NCBI GenBank assembly: GCA_034422875.1
Contig: DAOUJI010000057.1
Coordinates: 1 to 7,283 of the forward strand
Direction of reading: 5' to 3'
Source of the DNA: DAOUJI01 sp034422875
GTDB taxonomy: Bacteria > Chloroflexota > Dehalococcoidia > Lucifugimonadales > JAGWBF01
DNA length: 7,283 nt
Shown here: positions 6,061 through 7,283 of the stretch, piece after piece
Position numbering within the stretch: the stretch's first letter is position 1
Layout of the letters: each line of letters starts with the position of its first letter
Program-made: the position numbers and the translations under genes
The notes under the pieces: model-generated
What the model was told of the DNA's origin: nothing
Databases searched by the model: none
Seen by the model: only the letters and a program-made list of their open reading frames with translations

Positions 6061-6957
6061 GTGCAGATAGGAACTTCCTTGCCAATCACCGAGTTCGGCC
6101 CCGACCTCAACGCGGTCAGGGATTTCGCACAGGCCGCTGACGACATGGGGTACAAGGTCCTGAGCATGTTGGACCACGTGCTCGGAGCCGACCCCCAATA
6201 CCACCCGGAAGTGGACAACTTCTACTACACCCATGAGAGCTATATCCACGAGCCTTTCACCCTTATGGGGTATCTTGCCGCCATAACCAACAACGTCACG
6301 ATGGGCACCAGCATCATGATTCTGGCCCAGCGCCAGACCGCCCTGGTCGCCAAGCAGGCGGCGGAAGTGGACGTGCTCAGCCGAGGCAGGATCCGGTTGG
6401 GTATAGGCGTCGGCTGGAACCCGGTGGAGTACGAAGCTTTGGGCGAGGACTTCCACACACGGGGCAGGAAGTTCGAGGAACAAATCGAGGTCCTGCGTCT
6501 GCTGTGGACTCAGGAAAAAGTGAACTACGAAGGCCGATTCCACACAATTACCGAGGCCGGCATCAACCCGCTGCCGGTCCAAAGGCCCATACCTTTGTGG
6601 ATAGGCCAAGGAAACCCCCACAATCCTGTCCCCAGGGAGCACATCCTGCGACGGATCGGACGAATGGCCGACGGCATGTTCCCCCTGTTCCCCCCTGACG
6701 ACGCTGGACGCGAGGTCATCGACCGCGTCAAAGGGTATGCCAGTGAGGCCGGACGGGACCCGGACGCTTTAGGCGTACAAGGACGTGTGACCATGGCCCG
6801 TGGGTCCAACGCCGAGGACTGGATAGCCTCCATGAAGCAATGGGAAGGCGTCGGAGCCACTCACATATCCGTTGGGACCGGTGGGTTGGGATTCGAGTCG
6901 CCCCAGGAACACATCGACGCCATCCGACGCTTCAAAGAGGAAGTGGGGCTGGACTAA
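6061..6957 (+). CDS. LLM-class (luciferase-like) F420-dependent oxidoreductase, 298 aa
   Basis: This is a TIM-barrel flavin/deazaflavin oxidoreductase of the bacterial luciferase family (PF00296). Such enzymes use reduced F420 or FMN for hydride transfer or monooxygenation of small organic substrates in the cytoplasm. Visible marks are the first strand IGTSLPITEFG (3-13), DMGYKVLSMLDHV (28-40) with the family Asp-His pair D38-H39, ITNNVTMGTSIMILAQR (75-91), AKQAAEVDVLSRGRIRLGIG (97-116) with VGWNPVEY (117-124), RGRKFEEQIEVLRLLW (134-149), and PLPVQRPIPLWIGQG (170-184). A length near 300 fits the F420-dependent branch rather than the longer luciferases. The subgroup and substrate are not decidable by reading; FMN use remains possible. 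It follows a terminator by about 100 bases and appears to be a separate transcription unit. A strong hairpin lies 22 bases after its stop. Confidence 0.92.
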   Translation: MQIGTSLPITEFGPDLNAVRDFAQAADDMGYKVLSMLDHVLGADPQYHPEVDNFYYTHESYIHEPFTLMGYLAAITNNVTMGTSIMILAQRQTALVAKQAAEVDVLSRGRIRLGIGVGWNPVEYEALGEDFHTRGRKFEEQIEVLRLLWTQEKVNYEGRFHTITEAGINPLPVQRPIPLWIGQGNPHNPVPREHILRRIGRMADGMFPLFPPDDAGREVIDRVKGYASEAGRDPDALGVQGRVTMARGSNAEDWIASMKQWEGVGATHISVGTGGLGFESPQEHIDAIRRFKEEVGLD

Positions 6958-6979
6958 CGTACGCCGCCCCTTACCATGT

Positions 6980-7009
6980 CCTTGACTGCTGGCGGGCCAG
7001 CGGTCAAGG
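6980..7009 (+). terminator. Strong hairpin downstream of the LLM gene, without a T-run
   Basis: CCTTGACTGCTGG (6980-6992) pairs with CCAGCGGTCAAGG (6997-7009), giving 13 bp with one G-T wobble and a 4-nt loop (CGGG). It begins 22 bases after the stop of the oxidoreductase. No T-run follows on either strand, so it may stabilise the 3' end of the message, act with Rho, or be an interspersed palindrome, rather than being a standard intrinsic terminator. Confidence 0.45.
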
Positions 7010-7115
7010 GTCAGCCAGCGTCCACCACCCTGTCATTACTATGAAAATAGATAGTGACTGTCCCTTGTTCCCTGGCAGAAGCCAGTCGGATGACGAGTAT
7101 GGAACCCTATTCGTC

Positions 7116-7135
7116 ATTCCTGCGCAGGCAGGAAT
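7116..7135 (+). repeat. ATTCC...GGAAT palindrome of the widespread intergenic repeat type
   Basis: ATTCCTGC (7116-7123) and GCAGGAAT (7128-7135) are perfect inverted arms around GCAG. Preceded by TCGTC and followed by CCAGGAG, this resembles the short palindromes found dispersed between genes in many bacteria; neisserial dRS3 (ATTCCC-N8-GGGAAT) is the best-known relative in form. A second inverted pair, TGACGA (7091-7096) with TCGTCA (7111-7116), overlaps its left arm, so the repeat unit may run from about 7091. Such units are known insertion targets, and here it lies about 85 bases from a transposase start. Confidence 0.6.
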
Positions 7136-7165
7136 CCAGGAGCCGCCTTTCCTCATTGCGCTGTT

Positions 7166-7183
7166 CCCTAGACTCCCTAGACT
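7166..7183 (+). repeat. Two perfect 9-bp tandem copies
   Basis: CCCTAGACT occurs twice head to tail (7166-7174 and 7175-7183), between the palindrome and the transposase leader. It may be a slippage product or lie at the edge of the insertion element. Nothing more can be supported. Confidence 0.6.
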
Positions 7184-7196
7184 CACAAACGAAGTG

Positions 7197-7217
7197 CAAC
7201 ACCTTGTTAAGGTGTTG
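7197..7217 (+). promoter_or_regulatory. Hairpin sequestering the transposase ribosome-binding site
   Basis: CAACACCTT (7197-7205) and AAGGTGTTG (7209-7217) form a perfect 9-bp stem with a GTT loop. The right arm contains AAGGTG (7209-7214), the only Shine-Dalgarno candidate for the ATG at 7220, five bases away. A transcript entering from outside would fold and mask the site, as known for other insertion sequences such as IS10 and IS50, whereas one starting inside the left arm would not. The regulatory role is inference. Confidence 0.6.
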
Positions 7218-7219
7218 TC

Positions 7220-7283
7220 ATGGGAAAAAGATATAGGCATGTCACCATTGAAGGAAGGTGTGAAATTGCCCGACTACAAGCCT
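7220..7283 (+). CDS. IS30-family transposase, first 21 codons only
   Basis: The frame from ATG 7220 to the window edge gives MGKRYRHVTIEGRCEIARLQ plus one alanine. This is the conserved opening of IS30-family DDE transposases, which usually read MG-(K/R)-x-Y-(R/S)-H-L-(T/S)-x-E-E-R-x-x-I and then enter the N-terminal helix-turn-helix that binds the terminal repeats. Here the usual E-E-R is E-G-R. The rest of the protein, normally about 320-400 residues, is beyond the window, so whether it is intact is unknown. The ribosome-binding site lies inside a hairpin. Confidence 0.7.
   Translation, partial: MGKRYRHVTIEGRCEIARLQA

Larger units (their letters stand above)
7184..7283 (+). mobile_element. 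Left part of an IS30-family insertion sequence, boundary approximate
   Basis: The transposase start at 7220 implies that the left end of the element lies a short way upstream. The stretch containing GAAGTGCAAC (7191-7200), after the 9-bp tandem copies, is the most plausible place for the terminal inverted repeat. The right end is outside the window, so the inverted repeat and target duplication cannot be verified. The left coordinate is a guess within a few tens of bases. Confidence 0.5.

Noticed and set aside
6040..6642. 200-codon minus-strand frame across the LLM gene
   Set aside because: It is antisense to a clear LLM oxidoreductase and has no motif of its own.
7004..7240. 78-codon minus-strand frame containing SWIPACAGMT
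   Set aside because: That string is the familiar chance translation of the ATTCC...GGAAT intergenic palindrome, not a conserved protein.
1..7283. tRNA, rRNA or riboswitch
   Set aside because: No cloverleaf with the conserved T-arm sequence, no ribosomal RNA sequence and no recognisable riboswitch core was found on either strand by reading.

Overview
The window looks like chromosomal DNA of a GC-rich, probably aerobic bacterium. The gene mix is a CaiB/BaiF CoA-transferase, an F420-type luciferase-like oxidoreductase, an NHL-repeat propeller and DUF1800 proteins without signal peptides. This recalls uncultured Chloroflexota of the SAR202/Dehalococcoidia type, but that is inference from gene content and style only; there is no rRNA or marker gene here.

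Layout. (1) Positions 1-870, minus strand: N-terminal 290 codons of a CaiB/BaiF-family CoA-transferase running off the left edge, with a near-consensus promoter (TTGACC, 17 nt, TATAAT) and a good ribosome-binding site. (2) Positions 977-1597: a small, less GC-rich, minus-strand gene for an unrecognised secreted or anchored protein of 159 residues. It is bracketed by two same-orientation copies of a palindromic repeat sharing a 21-bp identical core. (3) Positions 1636-5955, plus strand: an apparent operon. It has a sigma70-like promoter, a possible 41-codon upstream ORF that overlaps the next start (TAATG), two tandem DUF1800 paralogues about 90% identical in protein, an NHL-repeat six-bladed propeller protein, and a hairpin terminator. 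(4) Positions 6061-6957, plus strand: a luciferase-like F420-dependent oxidoreductase with a GTG start. (5) Positions 6980-7283: a repeat-rich segment with a strong hairpin, a palindrome of the ATTCC...GGAAT type and a 9-bp tandem duplication. It ends in the first 21 codons of an IS30-family transposase, whose Shine-Dalgarno sequence lies inside a perfect 9-bp hairpin.

How the parts may work together. The two DUF1800 proteins and the propeller protein are close-spaced, co-directional and share one recognisable promoter and one terminator, so they are probably made together. None has a signal peptide, so they are probably cytoplasmic. DUF1800 has no assigned biochemical role that I can state, and its frequent partner DUF1501 is absent from the window. 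The flanking CoA-transferase and LLM oxidoreductase are typical catabolic accessory enzymes with no demonstrated link to the operon. The most unusual elements are the duplicated DUF1800/NHL cassette, the repeat-bracketed orphan secreted gene and the hairpin-masked transposase start.
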